Numbered from the stretch's first letter, positions 36,538-45,385 are shown. The stretch is 64,000 nucleotides of DNA from Paraburkholderia fungorum (GCF_902833645.1 NZ_CADFGE010000003.1:682001-746000); one strand, 5' to 3'. Made by a program: numbers and translations. Notes: generated by a model not told the origin, from the sequence alone.

Positions 36538-37503
36538 TCAGCGGGACGTGAGCACCCCGTCCTGCGAGAACAGCATCGGCGTTCCGGCGCCGTCGATCAG
36601 TGCGGCAGTGAGAGTGGCCCGATCGTCGCGCTGATGAACCTCGAACGACATGCCGCCCTCGCGTTGCCGGAACACGAGGCCATCGAGCCCGACGCCCATC
36701 AGTCCGTTTCCCGCCACCACGAGATCGGTAATCGAACTCTTCGTGCCGGATTTCAGCGCCGTCCACGTCGCCCCGCCGTCGCTGCTCTGATACAGACTGC
36801 CGAGCAGCCCCCCCACGACGATTCGCCCATCAGGAAGCGCCACGCCGGTCCACAGCGTGCCCTTCCCGCCCGTTGCCTGATAGCTCCAGTTCGCGCCGCC
36901 ATCCGTGGACTTAAGCACCATCCCCTGCTCCGAGTCGACGTAGAGCGCACCTTGGCGGTCCGCAAAGATGTGGTACAGGTTGCGGTCCGCCTTCCCGCTG
37001 CCCGGTGGCTTCGGCACAGTCACTTTCGTCCACGTCTTGCCGCCGTCATGCGTTGAGAGCATCAGCGACCACAGGCCCACCGCGATGCCGTCCTGCGCAT
37101 TGGAAAAGAGCACCGAGAAAAGAGGTTGATCCACTGAAATGTCCATGCGCTGCTTTTGCCAGGTCTCGCCGCCGTCGCTCGTCGCCAGAATCGCGCCCCA
37201 CTGGCCAACTGCCCAGCCGTGCTGCGCATCCGTGAAAGTCACTGCCGAAAGCGTGGCCGAAACCGGAACCTCGTGCGCCTGACGCCACGTCTTTCCCTCA
37301 TCATCGGAAATGATGACGACACCGTGCTCGCCCACCGCGACGATGCGCTTTCCCGCACGCGCGGCGTCCAGCAACATCATGTGAGCCGGTTCCGCCCACG
37401 CGTGGGCGGACTTTGCCGCCCAGTCAGCTACGGTGCCCGGCGGGGTGGCCCAGACTGCCGCACTCGCACACAGCGTCGCGCACGCAACAAGCATCTTGAT
37501 CAT
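36538..37503 (-). CDS. Exported YCF48/BNR-repeat beta-propeller protein, copy 2
   Basis: A 321-residue exported propeller protein, the same length as copy 1 and mostly identical to it by eye. Signal peptide MIKMLVACATLCASAAVWA. Asp-box repeats include TSDGGETW, STHDGGKTW, STDGGANW and SSDGGATW. The frame stays open upstream to 38214, but that part is an out-of-frame shadow of the RND gene. ATG 37503 matches the copy 1 start. Located 17 bases after the RND gene. Confidence 0.9.
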   Translation of the reverse strand: MIKMLVACATLCASAAVWATPPGTVADWAAKSAHAWAEPAHMMLLDAARAGKRIVAVGEHGVVIISDDEGKTWRQAHEVPVSATLSAVTFTDAQHGWAVGQWGAILATSDGGETWQKQRMDISVDQPLFSVLFSNAQDGIAVGLWSLMLSTHDGGKTWTKVTVPKPPGSGKADRNLYHIFADRQGALYVDSEQGMVLKSTDGGANWSYQATGGKGTLWTGVALPDGRIVVGGLLGSLYQSSDGGATWTALKSGTKSSITDLVVAGNGLMGVGLDGLVFRQREGGMSFEVHQRDDRATLTAALIDGAGTPMLFSQDGVLTSR

Positions 37504-37520
37504 GACTATGTCTCCCATGT

Positions 37521-39881
37521 TCAGTGGCTGAATAGTCCGGGCGCTCGCGCCGGTTTGCGGCGCGGGAACCAGCGCTCGAGCACCGAGGCCAGTGCGGGCA
37601 ACGCTGTCATCGCCATCAGCAGGTTCACGAGGAACATGAACGCCAGCAGCTTGCCCATGTCGGCCTGGAATTTCAGCGCCGAGAAGCTCCACGTGGCCAC
37701 GCCGATCGCCAGTGTGATCGCGGTGAAGATCGTGGCCACACCCACTTCCAGCATCGCGTGCTGCACCGCCTTCACGATGTTCTGACCGCCCGCGAGATGC
37801 ACCTGCAGCCGGTTGTAGATATAGAACGCGTAATCCACGCCAATGCCCACGGCGAGCACCATTACCGGCAGCGTCGCCACGGTCAGTCCGATCTGCAGTT
37901 CCTTCATGAACCAGTAGCCGATGAAGGTCGCCACCGTTAGCGGCAGGCAGCACGCGAACATCGCGCGCCAGTCGCGGTAGGCGAGGAACACCAGGATCAG
38001 GATCGCCGCGTAGACATTGAGCATCATCGGCAGTTCGCTCGCTGCGACTTCCTCGTTGGTTGCAGCAAGCACGCCCGCATTGCCCGCTGCGAGACGCACC
38101 GTAATGCCAGGGAACGGATGTGAAGCCCGGTATGCCTTCACGTCGTCGAGAATCCGGCTGATCGTCGTGGCCTTGTGGTCCGTGAGGAACAGATGCACCG
38201 CCGTCATGCTGCAATCCGCCTTCATGAAGCCCTTGACCCGGCCCGCGTCCACGGACACCGCTCCATAGTTCTCCGGATCGATCGGCACGACATTCATCTT
38301 CGGGTAGTCCTCGTTGTACCCCTGGTTATAGCGGCGCAGCAGCGCCGAGTACGACTGCGCCGACACCACGCCCGGCTCGGTGCGCATCGCGCTTGTGAGA
38401 GCGTCCTCGTAGAGGCCGACCGCCGGGTTGTCACACGCCTTGCCAGTCGACTCGATCGCGACGGTGAGCCAGTCAAGGCCGATGTCATAGCTGCCCGCGA
38501 TCGACGTGGCGTCACGGTTGAAACGTGCGTCCGCGCGCAGTTCAGGCGCGCCCGGCTGCAACGTGCCGATCACGCGGTCGCGGCTTTGCCAGGCGGCCAG
38601 TGCGAATACCACGAGCGTCAACGCAACGGTCACGCCTGCATAACGCGGCTGGGCGATGCGTGCAAGCCCGCGCAACCACGCAGAACGCCGCTCGCTGCGC
38701 TTGAGCGCGCTATCGGCATAGGACTTCGTGAAGTTGAAGCAAGAAGCCGCCACGGGCAACAGCACGAGATTCGTCACGATCTTGTAGGCCACGCCGAGCG
38801 ACGCCGTGATAGCGAGCTCGCGCACCATCGGAATCGGAATTAGCAATAGCGTGATGAATGAAACGAATGCGGTGACCAGCGCCAGCACGCCAGGTATCAG
38901 CAGACCGCTGAAGCTGTGACGCGCAGCATCGAAGGATCTGTTGCCATGTGCAATCTCGCGCACGATGAAGTTGACCTGCTGCACGCCATGCGAGACGCCA
39001 ATCGCGAAGACCAGGAACGGCACCAGAACCGCCAGCGGATCCAGTCCGAAGCCCAGCAGCTTCAGCGTACCGAACTGCCAGACGAGGGATGTCAGCGAGC
39101 ATGAAATCAGCAGCAACGTGAAGCGCACCGAGTGGCAGTACCAGTAGACTGCGAGCGCCGTGAGCATCAGGGCAATGCCGCAGAAGCCGAGCACGCCCGT
39201 CGCGCCATCGGCAATATCGCCAATCTGCTTGGCAAAGCCGATGATCTGGATTTCATAGCCTGCGTCTTCGAAAGGCTTGCGAATCTGCGCTTCGAGCAGA
39301 TGATTGAACGCCACATAATCGAGAAGCTTGCCGTTACGGTCGCGCTCGTTGAGCTCGGCCGTGATCATGGCGCTGTCTTCGTTGTGCGAAACGAGCGTGC
39401 CGACATAGCCGCCCAGCGTGGTCGCGCGGCGGATCTGCGAGACCGCGTCCGGCGTAAGCTGGTCGGGCGTGATCGTTCCGGAGATGATCGGCTCGGCACG
39501 GAAGCCCTCGTCGGTGATCTCGTTGACGTAGGCGTTCGGCGTCCAGAGCGACTGCACGCCAATGCGGTCCACGTTCGGCAGATATGTGACAGCCTGGGTT
39601 ACCTTGTACAGCCGCGTGAGCCCCTCCTTCGTCCAGATCGAGCCTTTGCGCGCACGCACGACCACGGTGATCCGGTTCGCACCGAGCAGGTCGGAACGGT
39701 ATTTCTGGAAGGTCTGGATGTACTCGTGGCCGATCGGCATCTGCTTCTCGAAGCCCGCATCCATGCGCAGCTGCACGGCAAAAAACGCCATAACGGCAGT
39801 AAACAGGCCAATGCTCACGAGCACGGCCATGCGGTGAGCGAAGAACGCCCTTTCCAGTGTTTTGACCAGACGATTTAACAC
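37521..39881 (-). CDS. RND/MMPL-family transporter, copy 2
   Basis: A 786-residue paralogue of 3342-5702. It has the same length, GTG start with an upstream AAGGG, membrane plan and C-terminal end (KPARAPGLFSH). Differences cluster in the N-terminal helix and scattered conservative changes; the transmembrane and loop cores are almost identical. Conservation this high across both clusters suggests recent duplication or shared acquisition, or strong selection for the same substrate. Confidence 0.92.
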   Translation of the reverse strand: MLNRLVKTLERAFFAHRMAVLVSIGLFTAVMAFFAVQLRMDAGFEKQMPIGHEYIQTFQKYRSDLLGANRITVVVRARKGSIWTKEGLTRLYKVTQAVTYLPNVDRIGVQSLWTPNAYVNEITDEGFRAEPIISGTITPDQLTPDAVSQIRRATTLGGYVGTLVSHNEDSAMITAELNERDRNGKLLDYVAFNHLLEAQIRKPFEDAGYEIQIIGFAKQIGDIADGATGVLGFCGIALMLTALAVYWYCHSVRFTLLLISCSLTSLVWQFGTLKLLGFGLDPLAVLVPFLVFAIGVSHGVQQVNFIVREIAHGNRSFDAARHSFSGLLIPGVLALVTAFVSFITLLLIPIPMVRELAITASLGVAYKIVTNLVLLPVAASCFNFTKSYADSALKRSERRSAWLRGLARIAQPRYAGVTVALTLVVFALAAWQSRDRVIGTLQPGAPELRADARFNRDATSIAGSYDIGLDWLTVAIESTGKACDNPAVGLYEDALTSAMRTEPGVVSAQSYSALLRRYNQGYNEDYPKMNVVPIDPENYGAVSVDAGRVKGFMKADCSMTAVHLFLTDHKATTISRILDDVKAYRASHPFPGITVRLAAGNAGVLAATNEEVAASELPMMLNVYAAILILVFLAYRDWRAMFACCLPLTVATFIGYWFMKELQIGLTVATLPVMVLAVGIGVDYAFYIYNRLQVHLAGGQNIVKAVQHAMLEVGVATIFTAITLAIGVATWSFSALKFQADMGKLLAFMFLVNLLMAMTALPALASVLERWFPRRKPARAPGLFSH

Positions 39882-39954
39882 GGCATTTTCCCTTCAAGTG
39901 TTTCGGCGGCTTCCGCAACAAGCGGCATCAGACCACCCACCGGCGCTTCGACGA

Positions 39955-41784
39955 TCAGAAGTTCCGGGTAACGAACATGCCAACGAAGTTGCGGTCCGCG
40001 TAGGGGTTGCCTACGGTGTTGTGGCCGCCCCAGAACAGCGTGTAATTGATACCCGCCTGCCATACGGTCGGGTTCTGGTTGAACAGCACGTAGAGATTCA
40101 GCGACTTCGCGCCCTGCAGGTAGTTCGCGGTAAGCGTCGGGGTATAGCCGTAAAGTCCGTCGGCAAACGTCAGCCCCGGCGTGACCTGCCAGCCGTGTAT
40201 CAACGTGCCGTCATAGGTCCAGTTGAAGTCGATCGTCGCGCCTACCGAACTCGAAGTGCCTTGCGCCATGCCGATCGGGTAGCCCAGCCCCGAGTTGTTG
40301 TTCAGCCACGGCAGGTAGCCCGCCTGTGGCACCTGCGTGACCTGCTGGCCGTCGACCGTGCGCGTGACGCCTTGCGAGCTAAGACCGGGATAGTAGATCC
40401 AGGTGAGCTCCCAGGTCAGCGTTGCCTCGTCGGCGCCGAGCAGCTTGAGGAACGGGTACTCGCTGCGCGTGAGCGCCAGCAGCCCGTTGATGTCGTACTG
40501 GAGCTTCTTCATGTCTGCCCATTGCTGGCAATTCACGCCGCTCACGCCGTTGGTGTTCAGGTCGAGCGGGCCGCCCGCGCCATAGCAACTCGAGAGCGCC
40601 ACGGCATCATGCGGCCGGTACGAAAGCTCGGTGCCGATCGCCCAGTTGCCGATCCCAAAATTCGCGCTCGCGCCAAAGAGCTGACGATTCTGCAGATACG
40701 ACCAGCCCAGCGTTCCATTGGCCAGCGACGAGAGCACCGGCGACTTGTCGGTGTAGTTCTCGTAATAGAGCGCGAAGTTCGCATCGAAGGAGCGCGGCGA
40801 ATAATTGAACTTCATGCCGAACTGCGGGTGGTACTTCGACGGCGCCTGCCAGTTGACCGGCAGGCCGATGTCGTTCCAGGGCGGCCCCGCGTAGGCGCCG
40901 TTGACGAGGCCGGAATTGATGCCGCCGAGCACATTCCGGTTGCCGCTGTTGGGCCCCGCGATCGTGCCCGCGCTGGGACCGGCCACGTTCAGATTGGTAG
41001 TGCTCACCGTATACGGATCGGTGCCGCGGCCCAGGCTGTTCGACACGGACCAGAACGAGCCCACCGGCGGATAGCGGTTGCCATTCCACGTAAACTGGTA
41101 GTAATCCTCAGTACTGAATCCATGAGAAAGATCGGCAGCAAAGCTGATCATCGGCGCGGGCAGCAGCGCCTGCTTCAGTTGCGAGCCGGGAACCAGCAGC
41201 TTCTGTACGTCGAGCGAGTTGGTGGCGTTGATGCCACCCTGCGCGAACATGCTCTCGCCCCAGTTGATCACCTGATTGCCGAGCCGCACGTGCGCGCTCT
41301 GCCCGTTGATCGTGAAGTCCTTCTCGCCCCACAGGTCGAGCAGCTGTGCGTTGTAGACCACCTGTGCCGCGGCGGTGCTCGACAGCGGCGTGCGGTTCGT
41401 GTCGCCGGCGAGGAAGTCATACATGCCCGTGCCGCGAATCATGAACTTGAGTCCCTCGCTGGGCATCTTGAAGAGCAGTTCGCTCGTCGCACTGATGTAG
41501 GTGCTGAAGGGCTGACCTTTACGGTAATTCAGGTCGCCGTCGTCGCCCACGCCCCATTGATTGGTGTTGGCCGCCGCGCCACAGCCGAATGAATTCGGGT
41601 CGCCGGTGAGCGAGCAGCTTGGGTTTTTGGTGCGGATACCCGCGCCCGCTGTAAGGTTCGTCACCCACGAACCCGTCAGGTCGTTGATTCCCGTCGCAAA
41701 CTCGTAGCCGTATGCACTCGTTGCGGCCGTGCCGAACATGGCCAGCGACAGCGCAACATATCTTCCGATAATCTTCGTTTTCAT
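39955..41784 (-). CDS. DUF1302-family outer-membrane protein, copy 2
   Basis: A 609-residue paralogue of 5765-7594, equal in length, with signal peptide (cleavage near TSAYG) and C-terminal FVGMFVTRNF. The divergence is mainly in the signal peptide and a few loop positions. It lies between DUF1329 and RND genes in the same order as in cluster 1. Large antisense frames over this gene are codon-bias shadows. Confidence 0.9.
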   Translation of the reverse strand: MKTKIIGRYVALSLAMFGTAATSAYGYEFATGINDLTGSWVTNLTAGAGIRTKNPSCSLTGDPNSFGCGAAANTNQWGVGDDGDLNYRKGQPFSTYISATSELLFKMPSEGLKFMIRGTGMYDFLAGDTNRTPLSSTAAAQVVYNAQLLDLWGEKDFTINGQSAHVRLGNQVINWGESMFAQGGINATNSLDVQKLLVPGSQLKQALLPAPMISFAADLSHGFSTEDYYQFTWNGNRYPPVGSFWSVSNSLGRGTDPYTVSTTNLNVAGPSAGTIAGPNSGNRNVLGGINSGLVNGAYAGPPWNDIGLPVNWQAPSKYHPQFGMKFNYSPRSFDANFALYYENYTDKSPVLSSLANGTLGWSYLQNRQLFGASANFGIGNWAIGTELSYRPHDAVALSSCYGAGGPLDLNTNGVSGVNCQQWADMKKLQYDINGLLALTRSEYPFLKLLGADEATLTWELTWIYYPGLSSQGVTRTVDGQQVTQVPQAGYLPWLNNNSGLGYPIGMAQGTSSSVGATIDFNWTYDGTLIHGWQVTPGLTFADGLYGYTPTLTANYLQGAKSLNLYVLFNQNPTVWQAGINYTLFWGGHNTVGNPYADRNFVGMFVTRNF

Positions 41785-41860
41785 GGATCTCCCCTGCCGT
41801 TACTCTTCATGCCGTCACGCGTCACCGCCGCGCGCCGGCCGCCTGACCCTTCGCCGGATT

Positions 41861-43225
41861 TCAGCGCTCGCTCACGGAGCGCAGGGATTCGGCCGAGTAG
41901 AAGTCCGTCTTGAAGCGCGGGTCGTTGATCTGCTGGTACCAGCGAACGTCCTTGCCCTGGCCGATCGAGGAGGCGTCGAACACGTAGCGTCCATTGTTCA
42001 GGTCGTACTGCGCCATCGGCTCGTTATCGCAGGCGCCGCCAAGCTCCCACACCGGAATCGGATAGCTCTCCCGCACCTTCCAGAGCTTGCCCTGCGCGTC
42101 ATAGTCTTCACCGACAAGCGCAAGCCAGCTGTCCTCGTCCAGATAGAAGACCTTCTTCGACGCAACATGGCGCGCCGTGGGCTTGAGCGTCGCCTCGACC
42201 ACCCAGACGCGGTGCACTTCGTAGCGACGATGGTCAGATGCGATGCCATTGGGCGTGGCGACGTCGCGCAGTTTGTCCTTGAAGGCGTACACGCCGAAAT
42301 CGTCATACGGCACGATCATTTCCTTCTTCCCCACGAGCTTCCAGTTGAAGCGGTCGATGGAGCCGTTGAACATGTTGGCTTCGTCGATCAGGTACTGGTT
42401 TTCGAAACCGATCAGCGGCGCATCGTGCGTGTAAGCCGGCATACGCCTCACGCGGCGCTGTCCGGGGAAGTAATAGTAGGTTTCCGAATCCTTGTCGAAG
42501 TACTGGCGTTGCACGAAGGCCTGCCCGGCCAGCGCTGCGGGAGAATCGACCGAGAAGTAGGCGCCCAGGTTGAACTGGTCGACGTCCTGCGGAGAAGTCT
42601 TGCCTTCCTTGCCTGCGGGAAAGTAGAACGCCTGGGGACCGACCGCGTCGATCCAGTCGCTGCTGCCCGGACGCGGCGAAATGGTCGTGACAACCGGCGC
42701 CCACTCGATACCCTCGCCGCGATAGCGCGTCTCGTAGTTGAGGATCGCCTCGGCACCATTCTTCGGCTGCGGGAACACCACGCCCGGCAGCGTCGCAGCC
42801 GCGACGGTCTCGCCATTCGAAGCAAGTTTCGCCGTTGTGAGATTCACAGTCGAATTCTCCTCAGCGAATTCCGGAAGCTGGCATTCGCGGTGGGACGGAT
42901 AAACTTCCATGCCGTAGCCCTTCAACTGCTTGAGGAGCTGGATCTGCCCCGGCGACAGCTTGTCGGCGTATTTGTCGACGTTCGACGCATCAATCGTGTA
43001 CAGCGGTTTCTCGTTCTTGTGCTTCCAGAAGGCGCTGCGGACCTTACCCCATTCCCAGCCAGCAGGCGTAGTTTCCCGGCCGGCAAAAGCCGGCACAAGA
43101 CCGTCCTTGCTGGCTGCGCGCTCGGCGCCTGACGGCGTGAGGTCATCGGCTACGGCCGACCCGGCCACGAGCAACAAGGCAGCCGCGATGGCCGACAAGG
43201 CTCCGATGGTGTGCTTTCTCATCAT
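41861..43225 (-). CDS. DUF1329-family periplasmic protein, copy 2
   Basis: A 454-residue paralogue of 7671-9035 with its own signal peptide (ending near GSAVADDLTPSG). YYYFPGQRRVRRMP and the C-terminal SVSER ending are retained. AAGGAGAG precedes ATGATG. It follows RidA copy 2 by 76 bases. Same proposed periplasmic carrier role. Confidence 0.9.
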   Translation of the reverse strand: MMRKHTIGALSAIAAALLLVAGSAVADDLTPSGAERAASKDGLVPAFAGRETTPAGWEWGKVRSAFWKHKNEKPLYTIDASNVDKYADKLSPGQIQLLKQLKGYGMEVYPSHRECQLPEFAEENSTVNLTTAKLASNGETVAAATLPGVVFPQPKNGAEAILNYETRYRGEGIEWAPVVTTISPRPGSSDWIDAVGPQAFYFPAGKEGKTSPQDVDQFNLGAYFSVDSPAALAGQAFVQRQYFDKDSETYYYFPGQRRVRRMPAYTHDAPLIGFENQYLIDEANMFNGSIDRFNWKLVGKKEMIVPYDDFGVYAFKDKLRDVATPNGIASDHRRYEVHRVWVVEATLKPTARHVASKKVFYLDEDSWLALVGEDYDAQGKLWKVRESYPIPVWELGGACDNEPMAQYDLNNGRYVFDASSIGQGKDVRWYQQINDPRFKTDFYSAESLRSVSER

Positions 43226-43301
43226 GACTCTCCTTCCGATTCAATACTGATTCGTAGTACGTATTGTTAGATTCAGCCTTGGCGCATTGGGGATGAACCG
43301 C

Positions 43302-43715
43302 TCAGCCCTCGCCGCACCCTGCCACAGCCACCGCCCGAATCTCGATGCACAGTTCGGGCAGCGCCAGTTGTGTTACGCCAACCGCCGTCCACGACGGATA
43401 AGGCGCCGGGAAGTACGCATCCTTGACCGCCGAAAAAGCCTCGATTTCACCGCGCAGGTCCGTGTGGAAGGTGGTGAGCTCCACCACGTCGGTCAGGCTC
43501 GCGCCCGCCGAGTGGAGCACAGCCTTGAGAGACTCGAAGGCGATCCGGGCCTGCGCCTCGATGCCCTCGCCGGCTTTCATATCCGGGCCGATGCCGACCT
43601 GGCCGGAAACCCAGATCGTGTCTCCCACGCGGGTCGCGGGTGAAAAGTGGTAAGCGTCATAGAACGCCTGGAATGCAGGCGGGACGATCGATTGCCGCGT
43701 AATGGACATTGTCAT
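43302..43715 (-). CDS. RidA-family imine/enamine deaminase, copy 2
   Basis: A 137-residue RidA protein (MTMSITRQSIVPPAFQAFYD) equal in length to copy 1. It has DTIWVSGQVGIGPDM and the C-terminal CIEIRAVAVAG with the RidA Arg. It follows the dioxygenase gene by 16 bases. It should deal with imines or enamines released by the operon's amine oxidase. Confidence 0.92.
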   Translation of the reverse strand: MTMSITRQSIVPPAFQAFYDAYHFSPATRVGDTIWVSGQVGIGPDMKAGEGIEAQARIAFESLKAVLHSAGASLTDVVELTTFHTDLRGEIEAFSAVKDAYFPAPYPSWTAVGVTQLALPELCIEIRAVAVAGCGEG

Positions 43716-43731
43716 GGAGGTGCCCCTTCGT

Positions 43732-44565
43732 TCAGACGAGTTGACGGAAACACGGTGCGCGAAAAGCCTCGCCCTTCTTCAGCGATGCCAGTTCCTCGAC
43801 AAACAGGACACCGGCCGGCGTGAAGCCCGAGATGCTCGGTTGCGGCAGCGGACTGAAAACCGCGTCGTCACCGAAGAAGCGCAGCACGAGCGTGTGGCGA
43901 TCCGGAAACGCGCTGTCTACCGCGCCGCCGCCGTGCAGCACGCCCGGATGCAGCAGCAGGACGTCGCCCGGCTCCGTCGCCCATGAAATGATGTCGTAGG
44001 CAGCCGGGTTGGCGCGGCGCTCAGCTTCGATATCCGGCAGACGTGGCCAGACATCGCCGCCATGCAGAGGATCAGTCGGATCTTCAGCATTTTGAAAGGT
44101 TGTGCCATCGTGGCGTGGGCCTCGATGTGATCCCCGCACGACCTCGAGCGCATTGCGTTTGGGAACGGCCTCGAAGCTGATCCAGGCATTGCCGAAGTGC
44201 ATGCCTTCCCATGGCAGGTAGGACGTGTCCTGATGCCACGGCGAACGGCCGCTCGTGCCGCCGCTCTTAAGGAAGAGTTCCTCGGCGAAATACCAGACGT
44301 TCGCGGAGCCCCACAGGTCGGCGAACAATTGACCGAACGGCAGTTCGCCGGCCAGTTCGTCCAGACGGCCCTTCGCAAAGGGATTGGCGTTGTCGTTGTG
44401 CGTCTTGTGCCGTGTGCCTTCGAACAGGCTGCAGGCCATCGGGCCGGGATTCTCCATGCCCCAGTCGAACACCTGCCTGCACCGGGCCAACTGGTGCTCG
44501 CTGAGCAGGCCTTTGACCAGAATGGCGCCGTCCTCTGCGAACGTCTTGCGCGTGACTTCATCCAT
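43732..44565 (-). CDS. Phytanoyl-CoA dioxygenase (PhyH)-family Fe(II)/2OG oxygenase, copy 2
   Basis: A 277-residue PhyH-family oxygenase, first gene of the eight-gene cluster 2 operon. Fe ligands: His111 and Asp113 (WHQD) and His211 (LHGG). The probable 2OG Arg is near 223 (DRHTLVLRF). It shares those motifs and the shared stretch NAEDPTDPL with copy 1, but is more diverged than the RidA-to-YCF48 block. AGGAG before ATG. It may hydroxylate the amine or the acid formed from it. Confidence 0.9.
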   Translation of the reverse strand: MDEVTRKTFAEDGAILVKGLLSEHQLARCRQVFDWGMENPGPMACSLFEGTRHKTHNDNANPFAKGRLDELAGELPFGQLFADLWGSANVWYFAEELFLKSGGTSGRSPWHQDTSYLPWEGMHFGNAWISFEAVPKRNALEVVRGSHRGPRHDGTTFQNAEDPTDPLHGGDVWPRLPDIEAERRANPAAYDIISWATEPGDVLLLHPGVLHGGGAVDSAFPDRHTLVLRFFGDDAVFSPLPQPSISGFTPAGVLFVEELASLKKGEAFRAPCFRQLV

Positions 44566-44633
44566 GCCCGAACTCCTGAATCGTCAATCGGCGACCTGGT
44601 CTCAAACGCTTTCCGCGGCGCCTTACCTAGAAA

Positions 44634-44661
44634 ATGCTACCAAAGTTAGGTCATAATACAA
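44634..44661 (-). promoter_or_regulatory. Cluster 2 promoter-operator core 4 (dioxygenase operon)
   Basis: Minus strand: -35 TTGTAT, spacer TATGACCTAACTTTGG (16 bases), -10 TAGCAT, 69 bases before the dioxygenase ATG. It is preceded by an A/T run and the hairpin-like AGGGAATTCCCT (44683-44694), the same order of elements as at the other cores. Confidence 0.7.
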
Positions 44662-44842
44662 AAATAAAAAAAAGAAAAAAGAGAGGGAATTCCCTGCCTT
44701 TGAAAGGTGGCGCACAACCTGCCAATCGATGGTTAGCGGCGGAACACGGTTCCTGTACACGCAGCAGTCCAGGCGACCCGAACCCCGCCTACAGCGGCGG
44801 AAAACAAACATGGATGGTCTATCCAGATTCCCTTGTTTTATT

Positions 44843-44870
44843 TTGTAAACTTACCTATCTTAGTCTTTGT
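44843..44870 (+). promoter_or_regulatory. Cluster 2 promoter-operator core 5, rightward
   Basis: Plus strand: -35 TTGTAA, spacer ACTTACCTATCTTAGT (16 bases, ACCTA at the same offset), -10-like CTTTGT, followed by GTACAA. This copy faces away from the cluster. The next downstream frame with a ribosome-binding site is the 44-codon ORF at 45158. Confidence 0.5.
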
Positions 44871-45157
44871 GTACAATTTTTTGGCAGGCAGGATACCTGC
44901 AACTTCGGTAGTCGTGACCCAAGGTTGATCCGCACACATCTACGACGCGAATGCCGGTCACGAGGACCGGCTTCGAATCGCTTTGAGCGAAGCGGGGCAT
45001 TGATGCAGTGCGCGCTCCTACCTTTTGGATAACGACGCATTGCGGTCAATCGAATAGCGGCCCGGCGCCATGCCATCGAAAGGTGTCAGAACGCCGTCAT
45101 GAGCGGCTTGTGCCACGAAGCCGATACGAGGCCCGTTAGTGGCGAAAAAAGTGGGAG
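44871..45157 (+). other. Non-coding stretch downstream of core 5
   Basis: About 290 bases with no recognisable gene. The direct continuation of the rightward promoter core would be transcribed here as a leader or a small RNA. No stable hairpin with a T-tract was noted. Confidence 0.35.
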
Positions 45158-45292
45158 ATGATGATGTCCAGCATTCTCAGCAACTGGATTTATGTGGGCA
45201 GCAACGCATACGACGAATATACGTTCGTGCCCTGGCTGAACAAGCACGTCTACCGTCGGACAGTAGACTTTAGTCAAGTCTGCATGCTGTAA
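45158..45292 (+). CDS. Short ORF of 44 residues, unknown
   Basis: Starts ATGATGATG after GTGGGAG and ends at TAA 45292. The product begins MMMSSILSNWIYVGSNAYDE and is rich in aromatic residues. No family recognised. It lies in the debris between cluster 2 and tRNA-Sec and could be the tail of a lost gene or a real small protein under core 5. Confidence 0.3.
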   Translation: MMMSSILSNWIYVGSNAYDEYTFVPWLNKHVYRRTVDFSQVCML

Positions 45293-45385
45293 CGTCCGTG
45301 CAGTGTATTTACGTACGATACTTCGGCGCATAACGTGCGAATGCGCCTATGGCTGTCAATTTCACAAGAGAGCGCAGCAACGAAT

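Noticed and set aside
37504..38214. N-terminal extension of the YCF48 copy 2 frame
   Set aside because: This part is an out-of-frame read of the RND gene. Copy 1 and the signal peptide both fix the start at 37503.
39862..41592. 576-codon plus-strand open frame
   Set aside because: It is antisense to the DUF1302 gene, has Arg/Val/His-rich shadow composition typical of high-GC DNA, and lacks a ribosome site.
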